DNA from: Poronia punctata
Taxonomy: Eukaryota; Ascomycota; Sordariomycetes; Xylariales; Xylariaceae
DNA length: 55,667 nt
Direction: 5' to 3'
Assembly (NCBI GenBank): GCA_022579005.1
Contig: MU401689.1
Coordinates: 1-55,667 of the forward strand
A program made the position numbers and the translations under genes. Below the pieces are notes generated by a model. It saw nothing but the letters and a program-made list of their open reading frames with translations. It was not told the origin of the DNA and ran no database searches. Position 1 is the stretch's first letter. Each line of letters starts with the position of its first letter. Of this stretch, positions 37,761 through 50,239 are shown piece by piece.

Positions 37761-39738
37761 AAGCTTATTATTAATTTTTAAAAATAATAACTTTTTTAAA
37801 AAACTAATACTTATATTAATTAAGTTACTAATATATATTGCTTAATTACTAACTATATTTTTAATAAACTTTTTAAAATTTATTTTTTAATATTTACTAT
37901 AAAACTATTAAGTAAAGGTTATATTTAATAATATACTTAACTAAGTTATTTTTAGCTATAATATTAAAAGCTTTAATACTTTTTATTTTTTATATATTAT
38001 ATAAAATATTTACTTAATAGTTTTTTTAATTTTTTAAGCGTTAACTATTTAAAAACTAGCTATATAAGCTACTTAGCACCTTATTAGCTTTTTATTTAGT
38101 TTTATTAATAAAAATAATAAAATATTTACTTTTTATTAGTATTTTTAAAAAAAAAATTATATATAATATTAAGTTATACTTTTATGTTTATATTTATAAT
38201 AACGTTTTTTAGCTTTTGCTTACTACTTAAAAAAACTATAGCTGCTATTTAAAATAGCTTTATAATACTAAATGCTTTATAAAATTTTGCTAAAATAAAT
38301 TAAATATATTAATTTATTTTAGCTTAGCTTTTAACTTTTTATTTTTAAAGTTTAACTAAGCTGCTTAAATGTTTTATACTTTATTTTTAAGCTATTTTAG
38401 TAGTTTTTGCTTAACGTTGCTTAACTAGTAATTTAATGCTAATATCTTATTTTTTAAATAATATTTAGCTATATAGCTTTTTTTATTATAATAATAATAT
38501 TTTATAAAGCTATTGCTAATATATACTAATTTGCTTTAATTTTAATTTATTTATTACTTAAATAAGTTATTAAGTTTTTTTTAAATTGTTTAGGCGTTTT
38601 TAAGTTATTTACTAATTTTTTTTACTTTAGCAAGCGTTTAGCATATTTTTGCTTTTATAGTAGTTTATGCTTTTTGCTAGCATAATACTAAGTACTTTAT
38701 TATTTTTTACCTTTATAATATATTATTATTATATTATTAAGTAATATATGCTACTTTATTAAAACTATTTTAGTTTTTTTTAAGGCTTATATTAATAGTT
38801 AAAAACTAGTTAACTATTGTTTTTAGCAATATAGCGCTTTTAAGCTTTTATACTAGTACTTACTAATAAAGACTTTTTTTAAGTTTTTATTTTATTATTA
38901 TTAAAGCTTATATAACTACTTTTAAAAAGTTTGCTTAAATAGCTTTAAGTTAATATTTTTTTATTAAATAAACTTTTAAAAGTTATTAAAAGTAGCTTTT
39001 TTTTAAGTTATTATAATTTTATATATTTTAATAAAAATGCTAATTTATTTAAATATTAAACTTAGCTTATATTAAAGCTTATATAATTTATATTAAAATT
39101 TTATAGCTAAGCTTTTGCTAATTGCTTTTTTTATAGCTATAATTTAGGTTTTAATCTTTATAGCAGTAGCATTTTGCTTTAAATGCTTATAATTATATAT
39201 AAAAGCTTTAGCATTATTTTTATATTATAGTTTTTATTACTTAGTAACTAGCTAAAATAATTAATATTTTAGTTTACTATATTAATAATTTAATTTAAAA
39301 GGTTATTTTTTAGCTTTTTAAACTTTTATAAAAACTATTATAGTAAAAGATCTTATTAAATAAGCTACTATATAATAGTAGTTTAAAGTTAAAAAAATAG
39401 CTTTTACTTTTTTAACTTTTTTAAAGGTTGCTAGCTTTTAGCTAATTATTTACTTTAATAAATAATATATTTTATTTTAAGCTTTTTAGTTTGCTATTAA
39501 GTTTTTTGCTTTTTTATTATATTTATTATTACTTTGTTATTTTTAATTATTTATAAATTTAGCTTAACTATTAGCTTATTTTTTTAACTTTTATTGCTTA
39601 TTTTTAGTATTAGGTTTATTAAGCTTGTTTATATTATTGCTAGTTATTTGCTTAGTAGTTATAAACTATACTTAGTTTTTAGTTTAAATCTTTTTGCTAA
39701 ATATTATATTATAACTTAAAAGTATAAAAATAAAAAAG
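37761..39738 (-). pseudogene. Gypsy-1 copy 3 leader and gag region
   Basis: The 3' part (about 39500-39738) aligns with the reverse complement of 30496-30740 in copy 2. The rest is Lys/Asn-rich and full of stops. Gag is inferred from position. Confidence 0.5.
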
Positions 39739-39974
39739 TATAAAATTTAAAGCAATAAAGTAGTTATAAAGTAATATTGCTAACAATTTTAAAAACTAAG
39801 TATATTAAATAACTTTTATTTAGTTAAATAAGTAAGTAAGTAAGCAAGCTAAAAAAATAAAAAAAAAGTATAACTAGCTAAACTATAGCTAATAGTTAGC
39901 ATAGGTTTAGCTTATATATAGTTTATATACTTATAGTATAGCTAGTAGGTCTTATAAGTAGGTGCTTTATTATA
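39739..39974 (-). repeat. Gypsy-1 LTR, 5' LTR of copy 3
   Basis: It is collinear with 32797-33032 and the same length. It includes an extra AAGT unit giving AAGTAAGTAAGTAAGC near 39828. Confidence 0.9.
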
Positions 39975-39979
39975 AAAAT
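39975..39979. repeat. Target site duplication, right (AAAAT)
   Basis: It matches 32792-32796. After this, copy 2 pol resumes in register with copy 1. Confidence 0.85.
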
Positions 39980-42950
39980 AAAAATTTTTATGTTTTATAT
40001 TAAAAGTAATAAATAAGTTAAAGTTAGCAAAGGTCTTTTTAAAGCTAAACGTTTATAATACTTACTATTATATTTAAATTAAGCATAGCAATAAGCAAAA
40101 AACTGCTTAATAAATAAAATATAAATATTTTAAGTATATAATTATACTTTTTAAATTAACTAATACTTTTATAACTTTTTTGGCATGTATATATAAAGCG
40201 TTAGCTAAGCTAATTAGTAATATTTAAATAATTTATTTTAATAATATTATAGTTTTTTTAAAAAATATAAAAAAATTAAAAAGCACTTTTAATTAGTTTA
40301 TAAGCAATTAGCAAAATATTAACTATTTATAAAAAAATTATTAAAGTGCAAATTTTTTAAAACTAAAATTAAATTTTTAAAGTTTATTATTATAACTAAA
40401 AAAATAAAAATAGATTTTTAAAAGGTTACTACTATTTAAAAGTAAAAAGTATTAACTTTAATATATAATATATAAATATTTTTAAAGTTTATAAACTTTT
40501 ATAAAGAAATTATAGCTAAATATGTAAATATTACTATATTAATTATAGCTATTTTAAATAGTTATATTTTACAAGCTATGTTTTTAAGTAAACCTTAAAA
40601 GTAAATTAAATATTTAGAAATATAAAAAAAGCTTTTATATTATAATAACTATTTTTTACTACTAAAATAGCTATTTAAATATAAAAATAAAAATAAACAT
40701 ATTAATAAAACTGATATTAAAAATATTATTACACCTATAAAAGAAATAAAAACTAATTATTTACTAGTTATAAAAACTTATAAATATAAAACCTAAATAA
40801 GCAATAAGCTAGCAAAAGCTTTTAATAATAGTAAAAAGCCATAAATATAAATAATAATATTTTTTAAAAAATAAATAAAACTTTTATAATATAAATAAAT
40901 TACATAGCTTTAAAAGGCGTAGGTAATATATTAGCGTAAAACTTCTGAAAAAGCTTACTTACTAAGTATATAAACTAGTATAGTTTAATTTTAATATAAA
41001 ATATTAATTAAATATAGTAAACTTAGTAAATAAGCTATTAAAAAAGCTAAATTATATAGCTAAAAGAATTTAGTAAAAACATATAATACTAATGTTAAAA
41101 AGAACTTTAATTGGTTAGTAAGCTACTATAAAAAATATAGTAGTTATTAATAAAAATTTTATTCTTTTTAAAAAAGTAAAGTATTAGCTTATATTATTAA
41201 AGTAGCTTAAAAAGCTTTATTAAATTTATAGTTATTAGCTTATTTAATAATAAAAATATAAATTATAAACTTATAAGCTTATAAATTATTAAAGTTTTAC
41301 TATTTAATTATAAACAGTTTTTAAAAGTAAAAAAGTAAAAAGTACTAATATATATATTTAACTTATATATTATACTATATAAATAATAATAGCAATTTAT
41401 TTAATAAAAGCTATAACTAAAAGTATAAAACTATTTTTTTTTTTAAAAGCTAAAGCTATTATTTATAATTAATATATTTTATATATTAAAGCTAAAAAAT
41501 TAGCTTAAAGTAAAATAGCTTTTAAACTAGCAGCTTTAATATAGTTTTATAAAATAGTTTATAAATTATAAGCTAAAAACTTTACTTTTACAAAGCTAGC
41601 AAAAATTATATAATATAAAGCTAAAGTATATAAAAAATATTATATTAATAGTAAAAGTATATTATACTTTAAAACGTAGCTAGTAATTTTACCTTAAAAA
41701 GCTTTAGTAAAGCGACTAATATATTAGCAATATAATAACTTTAATAAGTATATAAGAAAAAATAAAATAACTAAATTATTATAGTATAAGTTTAATTAAA
41801 AAGGTTTAAAACAAAACGTTTAAAAATACGTTGCTATTTATTTATAATATAAAAGCGCTTAAAAACTAAAGTATAAGCTTTATAAAAAGCTTTAGTTATT
41901 ACTTTTATTAAAGTAACCTTTTTAAAAAATTAGCTTAAATCTTATTATAAAACTACTTTTATATATAAAAGTAAATAGTAACGTTTATAATATAATTTTA
42001 GTTATTATAAACTAGTTTATAAAAATAAGGTTATTTATTTTTATATAAAAAATGCTTAATACTGCTAAGCTTATAGCAATTATATATTATAAAGTAAACT
42101 ACTAGTATAAGCTTTTTAAAAAAATTATAAATAATAAAAATAAACTTATTATAAGTAAATTTTTTAAAAAGAATTTATAAAGTATAAAAAATGCATTAGT
42201 AGCTATTTATTATATAGCACTTTTAAATTAATAACTAAATAAAATAAGTATACTAACCTTTAAAAAGATATTTTTATACTTTTTATGCTAATAAGCTAAA
42301 TAGCTAAGTTAAAATATAAATAAAAGCTAAGTTTATATATAATAATAGCTAATATACTATTATAAGCTATTTACTACTAAAAGCATTATATAAATATTAC
42401 TTAAAAAGTCTTAAATATATATTAAGCTAGCTTTAATTAAATATTTAAAAAGTAAAAAAAAAAACTATAGCAAATAGAGGCTATATATTATATAGTTTAT
42501 AAGAATTAAAAGTAAATAATTAAGTTAATATAAAAGTATTATAATAAATATTATATATTAAAAAAGTTTTAAGCAAGTAATATAATAAAGCTATTAATAA
42601 TATATTGTTAGTTTAAGTATAAAAAAAAGCTAGCTTTTATATATATTTAAATTAAAGTTTTTTTTAAAAATAAAAACTTAAGCATACTAAATTCAGTTGC
42701 TTTAAATTTATTTTTAAGTTTATAATATATTTTTTATATTATTGCTTAAGCTATAAAAAAACTAGCTAAAAGATGCTAATAAAATAGCAGTGCTTAAGTT
42801 TAAAAATAAATAAATAAATAAGTAATAAAAAATATTATTTAATATTAAAAAAACTAAAGGAAATAAAAATACTTAAAAAAATAAAAAAGCTAGCTAATAA
42901 AGTATAATATTTAAAAGCTAGCTAAATATTTAATAAACATAAGCTAGCTA
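39980..42950 (+). pseudogene. Gypsy-1 copy 2 pol, second part (RT, RNase H, integrase)
   Basis: The segment continues the RT cut at 32796. The catalytic box reads YFNN, with Asn-Asn at 40240-40245. The integrase KFIYNNS block lies at about 42332-42352 and the post-integrase region at about 42650-42950. It is collinear with copy 1 from 15680 onward and differs mainly by transitions and small indels. It is inactive. Confidence 0.85.
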
Positions 42951-44506
42951 CTAAACTAATATAAAAAAAAGTTAAAAAAGTTTATACTAAATAAAATAAT
43001 AAATAAAGTAGTTATATTAGCATATAAGCACTAAAAGTTATAAAGTATAAACTTAGTTAATAAAAAAATAATAAGCTATTATTAAATAACTAAGCTAAGC
43101 TATAGTGCTATAAAAACTTAAACTTAAACTTAAAAAACTAATTTAACTAAAAATATAGTTAAACTATTAAATATATAAACTATTATTATTAAATAAAAAG
43201 TTAAAAGTTAAAAGTTAAATATAAGCTAAAATAATTAATATATATAAAATTATTAAAATGTTTATAATAAAAAGCAAGTATAGTAATATAATAAAAAGTA
43301 TAAATAAAACTAATAGCTAATATAAAATAAACGTTATAAATAAAAACGTTTTAATAACTATTGCTAACACTTAAAACAATATAAAAGCTTTTTTTTTTAA
43401 AGCTAAATATAATTAAGCTTTAACTTAGTAGCGTTTATAATAAGCATATATAACTAAGCAATATATATATATAAATTGCCTAAAAAGGCGTTTTTTATTT
43501 TAGCGCTAAGTATAAACTATATTAGTTTTTTTACTAATTTTAAAAAAGCTAAAAGTTATAATTACTATATTAATATTAAAAAAAGTTAATATAAAAATAA
43601 ATTATTTAATAAGCACTATATATATTAACTATTTAAACTTAAATAAAAATTGCTATAAAGTAATAAAAAAAGTAAGCTTATAAAAAAAGCAGCTTAAAAA
43701 ATTTTTTATTATAAAAAACTATAGTTTTTTTTTATAGTTAACTATTTTTTAAAAAGCTAAGCTAACTTTTTTAAAGTAAAAAATAAAGTAGCTAATTTTA
43801 ACTATAAAAAAATTATTAAATATAGTATTTATATTATTAACTTAAACTTTTTTATATATTAAAAGCTTACTATTAATATACTAATAAAAAAACTATATAT
43901 TAAATAATAACTTAAGCTATGCTTTTAAAAGCTATAAAAATATAAAAAAGCAATATTTAAGCAAATAACTTAATAAAAATAAAGCAGTAAACGTATAGCA
44001 TAGCAAGCATAATAGTTTTATTTATAAGCAATATAATTAATAAAGCTAAAACTAAAAGTATAAAAATAATAAATTTAAAAGTTGTTATATATTATAAAAA
44101 TATAATTAATTTAAAGCTTTTAGCTATAAATAATAAGTAATGCATTTTAACTAAGCTTTTTATAAAAAAGGTTTAGTATGCAATAATTAAAAAATAACTA
44201 ACTTAGAGCCTTATTAAAAAATATGTATGCGCAAAAGCAAAACGCAACACTTTAAAGGGCAGCATAATAGCAATTAATTAGTAAAGAAATTAAAAAATAA
44301 AAAGTTGAAAAAAGCTAAATAACTAAAATTAAAAATTAAAATAAAAAAAAATTATAAAGCTACTTATAGCTTATAAGTTAACAAAAAATAGCTTATTAAA
44401 AAAAACCGGCAATTTAATTAAAAAAAATTAAAAATAGGCTTAATTAGCAAAATATACTAATAAATATTAAAATTTTTAAAAACTAGTAACTAAAAAGTAA
44501 AAGCAG
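42951..44506 (+). other. Gypsy-1 copy 2 3' region
   Basis: This is the counterpart of 18641-20262. The middle part (about 43380-44000) aligns poorly with copy 1, while the last 300 bp align well. An A/G-rich polypurine tract abuts the LTR at 44491-44506. Mutation becomes lighter toward the right end, where GTATGCGCAAAAGC and AACGCAACAC survive. Confidence 0.5.
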
Positions 44507-44741
44507 TATAACAGGGCACCTAGCTAAAAAACCTACTTGCTAAGCTATCTGTGTATAGACTATATATTAGTTAAAGGTACCCTGACTAATAGCCGAGACT
44601 TTGCTGGTTATACCTTTTTTAATCTTTTTAGCTAGCCTGGTTACCTACCTAGCTAACTAGACAAAAGTTATCTAATACTTTTAGTTCTTAGAATTGCTAG
44701 CAACATTACCTTACAACTACCTTATTGCTAAAACCCTTACA
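44507..44741 (+). repeat. Gypsy-1 LTR, 3' LTR of copy 2, least mutated copy
   Basis: It starts TATAACAGGGCACC and ends AACCCTTACA. It keeps many cytosines lost from every other LTR of the family, for example CCTGACTAATAGCCGAGAC near 44580 and AGCCTGGTTACC near 44634. It is the best guide to the ancestral LTR sequence. Confidence 0.92.
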
Positions 44742-45370
44742 CTTTTATTAAAGTGAAAACTTACTAATTTCAATAAAAAAACTATAAAACTAATAAGCAA
44801 AAAAAGGTTTATAATTTAAAAAAAATGTTAAAACTATACTATAATAAACTATAATATAAAATTAATTAAAAAAGTTAAAATATTAAAAAAATGGTATTTA
44901 CCTAAAAACTGTAAAAATAGTATAAAATTACTAAAAACTTTTATAAACAACACTTTAAAGCTATAAAACCTTTAGTTTAGCTAGCTATATAGCTATAAGC
45001 TGCAAAAAGCAAATTTAATCAACTTATAAAAACAATAATAAAGCAATAATAAGTTTATTATAAAAAATATATAAAAAAACGCATAATAAAGTATTATAGT
45101 TAAACATGCTTTAAAACAAGTTATTTTTTTTAAAAAAAAAGTAATTATAAATTAGTTAATAGTAGTATAACTAACTAAGTAGATTATAGCTATTACTTTT
45201 TTTAAATATAAATAATAAAGCTTATATATATAAACAGCTATAGCTTTACTATAGTGCATATATATAGGTTTGCACATTTTATAAAATCTTAAAATCCTTT
45301 TTTTTTTCTACTTTAAAATGTTTATTAATAAATTAAGTTACCTTTAAAAGCCTTGCCTTTTTTATATCTT
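44742..45370. other. Unassigned sequence between copies 2 and 5
   Basis: No motif is recognised. It contains some less mutated words (AAAGTGAAAACTTAC near 44750, GTGCATATATATAGGTTTGC near 45254) and a T run near 45299. The join to copy 5 at about 45371 is not marked by an LTR. Confidence 0.4.
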
Positions 45371-46084
45371 AATTATAATATTAGTATAGTAAAAATAGTA
45401 GATATAGAAATTTAAATATATGCTAAAAAACGTAATGCTAATAAAGCTTTTTACTAAGTATAGTAGCAATTTTTAGCTTGTTACTATTAAGGTTAGCAAA
45501 ATTATAGTTAAAATTAAAAATTTTATAGTTTAAAAATAACTAGTTTGGTTTAATATTAAAAATATATTAGTATATAAATTTAAAGTAAAAAAACTTTAAA
45601 AGTAGCATAGCAGCAGTTACTTAATAAAAGGCTTAATAAAGTAATGCTAAAAAAACTAAATTTTAAAAATAAGGTTATAAAATTTTAAAAAAGTGCATAA
45701 AGTTAATATAACCTAATAAGTTAATAAAAATAGAGCATATAAAAAATAATAAAGTAATTTAATTAAGTAAATTAAAAGTAAGCTTTACTAGTAAATATAC
45801 TTATAAATGCTAAACTTGCTAAAAACTAGCAACTTAAAAAAAAAGTAGTATAATAAGGCACCTAGCTAAAAAACCTACTTGCTAAGCTATTTATATATAA
45901 ACTATAAGTTAGCTAAAGCTATGCTAACTAATAGCTAAGGCTTTGCTAGTTATATAATCTTTTAATATTTTTAGCTAGTTTAGTTACTTACTTAGTTAAT
46001 TAAATAAATGTTATTTAATATACCTAGTTTTTAAAATTGCTAGCAACATTACCTTATAACTACTTTATTGCTTAAACCTTTATA
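45371..46084 (+). mobile_element. Gypsy-1 copy 5, truncated 3' end with LTR
   Basis: The sequence from about 45371 aligns with 19790-20496 of copy 1: the last 480 bp of the 3' region followed by an LTR at 45849-46084. Nothing of pol is present, so the element is 5' truncated by deletion, rearrangement or recombination. Confidence 0.85.
45849..46084 (+). repeat. Gypsy-1 LTR of copy 5
   Basis: It starts TATAATAAGGCACC and ends CCTTTATA. It is 236 bp long and preceded by an A/G-rich tract. Confidence 0.9.
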
Positions 46085-46803
46085 GCTTAAAGCATTTGCT
46101 AAAAAATTTTTAATTAAGTATTAAAATGTTTTGCTTTAAAGTAAAGTTTATAGCTAATTATATTACTATAACTACTTTTATTTGTTTAAACTTGTTACTT
46201 ATTAATAAATAAGTTGCTTTAATATATTTAAACTTTTTTAAAAAGTATTTTTTAAAGCGTTTTTATTATATATTACATTTTTAAGTCTAAACTATAGCTA
46301 GTTACTTTATTTTATAGCAATGCTTAAAACTATAATAAAACGTTAGCTTAGCTAATTTATTATAATTATAATACTTTTATTTTAAAAGCTGTGCTTTTTT
46401 TTAACTATAAAAACTATATTTTATTAATAAGCTATAGCTTTTTTAGTAAATAAATTATAATTATATTAGTTAACTTTTAGAATTACTATTTTTAGCGCTT
46501 TTTAAAACTATATTAACTTAATTAATAAAAGCTTATTATATTACAAAGGTGATCTTTGCATTTATTAATCTAATTAATGTTATAAACATAAAATAAACTT
46601 GTTAATTTAATAATTATAAGATTTTACTTACTACCTTTTAATTAAAGGCTTATACTAAAAAATAATAGCTATAATTAATCTTTAAGTAAAAGCTATAGTA
46701 AAGCCGTAAAATATAAAATATATAAATAAGTGCAAACAATACTATACTATATATTTTAGTTTTTAGTTCTTTATTTTTAAATTTTGTTATTAATATAAAA
46801 TAT
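46085..46803. other. Unassigned sequence
   Basis: This is A/T-rich degraded sequence without recognised motifs. It holds one less mutated patch (ACAAAGGTGATCTTTGC at 46543-46559, itself an imperfect palindrome). Confidence 0.4.
46799..46803. repeat. Target site duplication, left (AATAT)
   Basis: AATAT directly precedes the TG of the GC-rich insertion and is repeated directly after its CA at 47017-47021. Confidence 0.85.
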
Positions 46804-47016
46804 TGTAAGGGGCGACCCTTACCTACCCTGGAGTGCCTGGACTGGCATAGCCCCTAGGGGGGCGGAGACCCTTCGGCTAAAGGTCGGCGCAGGTCCTTGC
46901 AGGACCTGAAGGACCTAGGCTACATATAGCCTGATTGCGCAGATGTAAGACATCTGGGCAATAACCACTTTTGGTGAGCCCTATGGCTCAACAGTCAATA
47001 ACAACGCACCGTTACA
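46804..47016 (+). mobile_element. GC-rich, unmutated solo LTR or short non-autonomous LTR element
   Basis: This 213-bp insertion has TG...CA ends (TGTAAGGGGC to GCACCGTTACA), a perfect 5-bp target duplication AATAT, and 118 G or C of 213 (55%), in a background near 14%. It carries no RIP signature. It has no reading frame of note. Almost the whole length folds into consecutive short hairpins, the first a perfect 7-bp stem closed by GCGA at 46805-46822. The ends and duplication size point to LTR-retrotransposon integrase, so a solo LTR of a family absent from the window is the simplest reading. At 213 bp it is below the roughly 400-bp duplication length that RIP needs in Neurospora, which could explain its survival even if it is repeated. 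A strand cannot be fixed; plus is arbitrary. Confidence 0.85.
46805..46990 (+). other. Chain of eight hairpins inside the GC-rich insertion
   Basis: In order: 46805-46822 (7-bp stem, loop GCGA); 46834-46847 (TGCC/GGCA); 46851-46860 (CCCCTAGGGG); 46867-46885 (7-bp stem with one mismatch, loop CGGCT); 46890-46908 (CAGGTCC/GGACCTG, loop TTGCA); 46917-46932 (AGGCTA/TAGCCT, loop CATA); 46934-46962 (ATTGC and CAGATGT stems separated by one G-G mismatch, loop AAG); 46975-46990 (TGAGCC/GGCTCA, loop CTAT). They tile the element with short spacers. Whether they act in RNA or as cruciform DNA is unknown. Confidence 0.8.
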
Positions 47017-47021
47017 AATAT
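47017..47021. repeat. Target site duplication, right (AATAT)
   Basis: This is the matching copy of 46799-46803. Confidence 0.85.
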
Positions 47022-50000
47022 ATATTAGTTTTTATACTAGTTATTTTACTTAACCTTATTATAATTTAAAAGTTATTTTATTAACTATTTAAAAAACTTT
47101 TAATTATCTTATTACCTAATATGCTAAAATTAACTAAATTAAATATAATAAATATTTAGCTTTTAACCCTTTTAATACTATACTAAACAAAGTGCATTTA
47201 TACTAACTAATAATTAATACGTTATTAAACCTAGATAACAGGTCCGGTTTAATTTAAATAATTTTTAAAGCATAAAAGCTTAAGATTTAATAAAATATAA
47301 AATAATAATAAAGTAAGTATTTAAAAACTTTGTTTATTTTACTTATAAAAAGCTAACAACCTTTTATATAAAAAAACATAAATAAAATAAAAATATAAAC
47401 CTTTAAAAAATAAACGCGGCCTTTATATCTTTTAACTACTTTATAAAAGTTATAAGTAACTAAGTATTTCTTAGAGCCTAGTTTTAAGTAATAAAAAACA
47501 AATAAAATAAAACTTATAAGTATAAGTAAAAACTAATGCTGCTAATAAGTATTATATATAAAAAAGCAAACCTTTGCAATACTATTTAAAGCTATAAGGT
47601 TTACTACTATTTAAGCATATTTAAATTTCTTAAAATTAATAAATAAAAAATATTTTACTAAAACAATAAATAAGAATTTAAAAGTTATATAGTAAAAGTG
47701 TAAATATAAATTATTAACGTTATAAGCAGCGCTTTTTATTAATAAAAACTTATATAACATAGTAATAACTTTAAATAAAAAAAATGTTAACAGTATAAGC
47801 TTAAGCTATTAAATTTAACTAAGCTTTTTAAAACTAAGATTTTTAAAAAATATATATTATTAGTATAGCTTAGCAAAAAAAGCATAAAAGTTAAAAGAAA
47901 CTAATATAGCTTTAAAAAATTAAATTATAACTATAGCTACTATCTCTTTAATAAACTAATCTTATTAGTTTACCTTTAAATTTAATAAATTATATAAATT
48001 TAAAACAAAAAAAACCAAATAGGAAAAATAAATTTACTTTTTGTTTTTACAAGTAATAAAGCAAATAAAAAACTTAAAGTTTAATTTAAACATTAGTATA
48101 TACTATTTAAAAAAGCTAAAACAAAATTATAATTATTTTACTAATAATAGTAATAAGATTACTTACATTACTAGTTAAATAAATAAGACTATAGCTAAAA
48201 ATTTAATAGCTTTTTTTTTCTAAAAAAAACTATTTTTAAAAAGATTAAATAAAATATTAAAATACTTATACTAAGATTATTATAAGCTAAATAAATATAA
48301 AATAGCTTAAATTAAGTATTAAAATTTTAAAATAGCTAATAAAAACATGTTTAGCAATAGTAAGATTTAAGTTACTAAATAAGCTAGATAAGCTTAGGTT
48401 TTTTAAAAAGTTTAAGCATAATATATATAACAAGCTTTTAAACTATTTCAATGTCTTTTATTTACTAAAAAAAATTTAATTTAATTATTACCTTTATATA
48501 GTATTATAAGTATGCTTAAATTTTTAATTATTAGCAGCATAAAAACTTTATTAACAAATTAAAAATTAACCTACTTAAAAAGCACTAGTTAAGTTTAAAC
48601 AATTTAATACTAAATTTAAAATTATAAAATAAATTAAAAGATTTAGTAGTTAAAAAATAAAAATAAACTATTATAAAATCTTTTACTTTAAAACTAAAAT
48701 AATAGTATATTTATATACGCTAAACCTAACTTTAAGCAAGCTAAGCTATTAATTGCAAAAAAGCAATACTTTACTTATTATAAACAAAGCTATTAAAATA
48801 ATAATTGCTTTAAAAAACAAAATCTAAACTTTTAAGTACTGCTTAAGTTAATATAATTATTGCTAAAGCTATAAAAATAAAAGTACTAAAAAATAAAATA
48901 ACAAGTAGCTTAAAAAAACTAAACTTTTATTTTTAGCAAAGTGTTATATTAGCTTTAAAAATAAAAATATATAAAAATATTTTACTTAACTTTTTAAAAA
49001 ACTTTTTTAAAAAGAATTTTATAATAATTAACTATATTATAATAAATAATAAGTAAATATTAACTATACAGCTTTTATAAACATAAAAGGGAACGTATAC
49101 CTTTTACTAAACGTAAGCTTTGCTACTAAAATATTAAAGTACTTATAAGCTAAGAAAATAAAAACTTTAAGCTTGCTTTAATAGCAAAATATTATAATAA
49201 AAAAGTATAGTTAATTATTTAAGCTTTATAAGCTTATTTAAAGATTTAAAAACAGGTTTTATAAAGTATACGGTTTTTAATTATTAATATAAAGTATAAT
49301 ATATTTATTAAAAAAAGGTTTTTTTTAGCATTATAATATTTTACTTAATTTATACTTTTAGCGTTTATTGTTTTTAAATAATTTAAAACTAGCATACTAA
49401 CTACTATAAATTACTTTAAATTTAATAAGTAACTTTTTCTTTATTTTAAAGCTTAAGCTAACGTTTATTAATAAAACTATTTAATAAGTAAAAAAACAAA
49501 AAATAGCATAATAGGTAAATAACCTATAAATAAAAAAAAAAGTTATTTTTTTTTAATTTAAAAGTATATTTCTAAGTTATAACATACTTAACTAAAAAAA
49601 TTAAAATAACTACTTAAAACAAAGCTAAGTTAACTAATTATAATATTAAAGCCTTTTAAAAATTTTAAAAAGGACTTAAGTACAAACTAAACATAGTAAG
49701 AGTATAACTTAATTAAACAGATCTTAAATAAAAAAAACTATAAACCTTTTTTAAAACTAAACTAAAAATACTTTAAAAAAGAATAAAAAACTAAATATTT
49801 AGTTTTTAATAATAGTTATAAACCTTATTAGCTAAAACATAATTATTATAGCTAATATAAATATTAACTGCTTTAAATATCTACTTTTATTATAAAACCT
49901 TTTATACTTTTTTTTAAATAAAATAAAACAAAATATTAGGTTTTTTATATATAAAATAAACTAAGTTATTTAATATTATAAAAGAATACTTTTTTTAACT

Positions 50001-50239
50001 AGCAAAACTTATAAAATTTAATAAAGAAGATGATATTAAGTTAAAACTATAAGTATTTAAACATATTTTATAAAGCATTATTAAATAAAATGCTACTAAA
50101 GCAAATAAAAGTATACTATTATATTTTTATAAATAAAGAATTTAAATCTATAAAATATAGCTTTTTATATAAATTTTTTTTTAAAAAGCTAAAACTTCTT
50201 ATAACTATATTTAAAACAACTTATAAAAAGAATTTATTA

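Larger units (their letters stand above)
32797..39974 (-). mobile_element. Gypsy-1 copy 3, complete, nested inside copy 2
   Basis: A 7178-bp element lies on the minus strand with LTRs at both ends (32797-33032 and 39739-39974, 236 bp each) and AAAAT target duplications. From right to left it contains leader and gag, pol and the roughly 1.6-kb 3' region. It belongs to the same family as its host element, so the family was still active after copy 2 inserted. It is as heavily mutated as its host and cannot be functional. Confidence 0.92.
30261..44741 (+). mobile_element. Gypsy-1 copy 2, interrupted by nested copy 3
   Basis: A full-length element on the plus strand has a 5' LTR at 30261-30495 and a 3' LTR at 44507-44741. 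The interior is split by a complete inverted element of the same family (32797-39974). Removing the insertion leaves about 7.3 kb, close to the 7178 bp of copy 3. The reading continues across the join: 32796 ends in a Lys/Asn stretch after YKKLNKV, and 39980 resumes with the FILKVINKL segment. The two outer LTRs are unequally mutated. The flanking bases GAAAT and CTTTT do not form a clear target duplication, so an old recombination cannot be excluded. Confidence 0.85.

Noticed and set aside
46804..47016. tRNA, 5S rRNA or other standard RNA gene in the GC-rich segment
   Set aside because: There is no cloverleaf, no A/B box pair and no 5S-like sequence. The TG...CA ends and 5-bp duplication explain it as an LTR-type insertion. 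A hammerhead core was also looked for; CTGAAGGA near 46907 is only a partial match and no GAAA box accompanies it.
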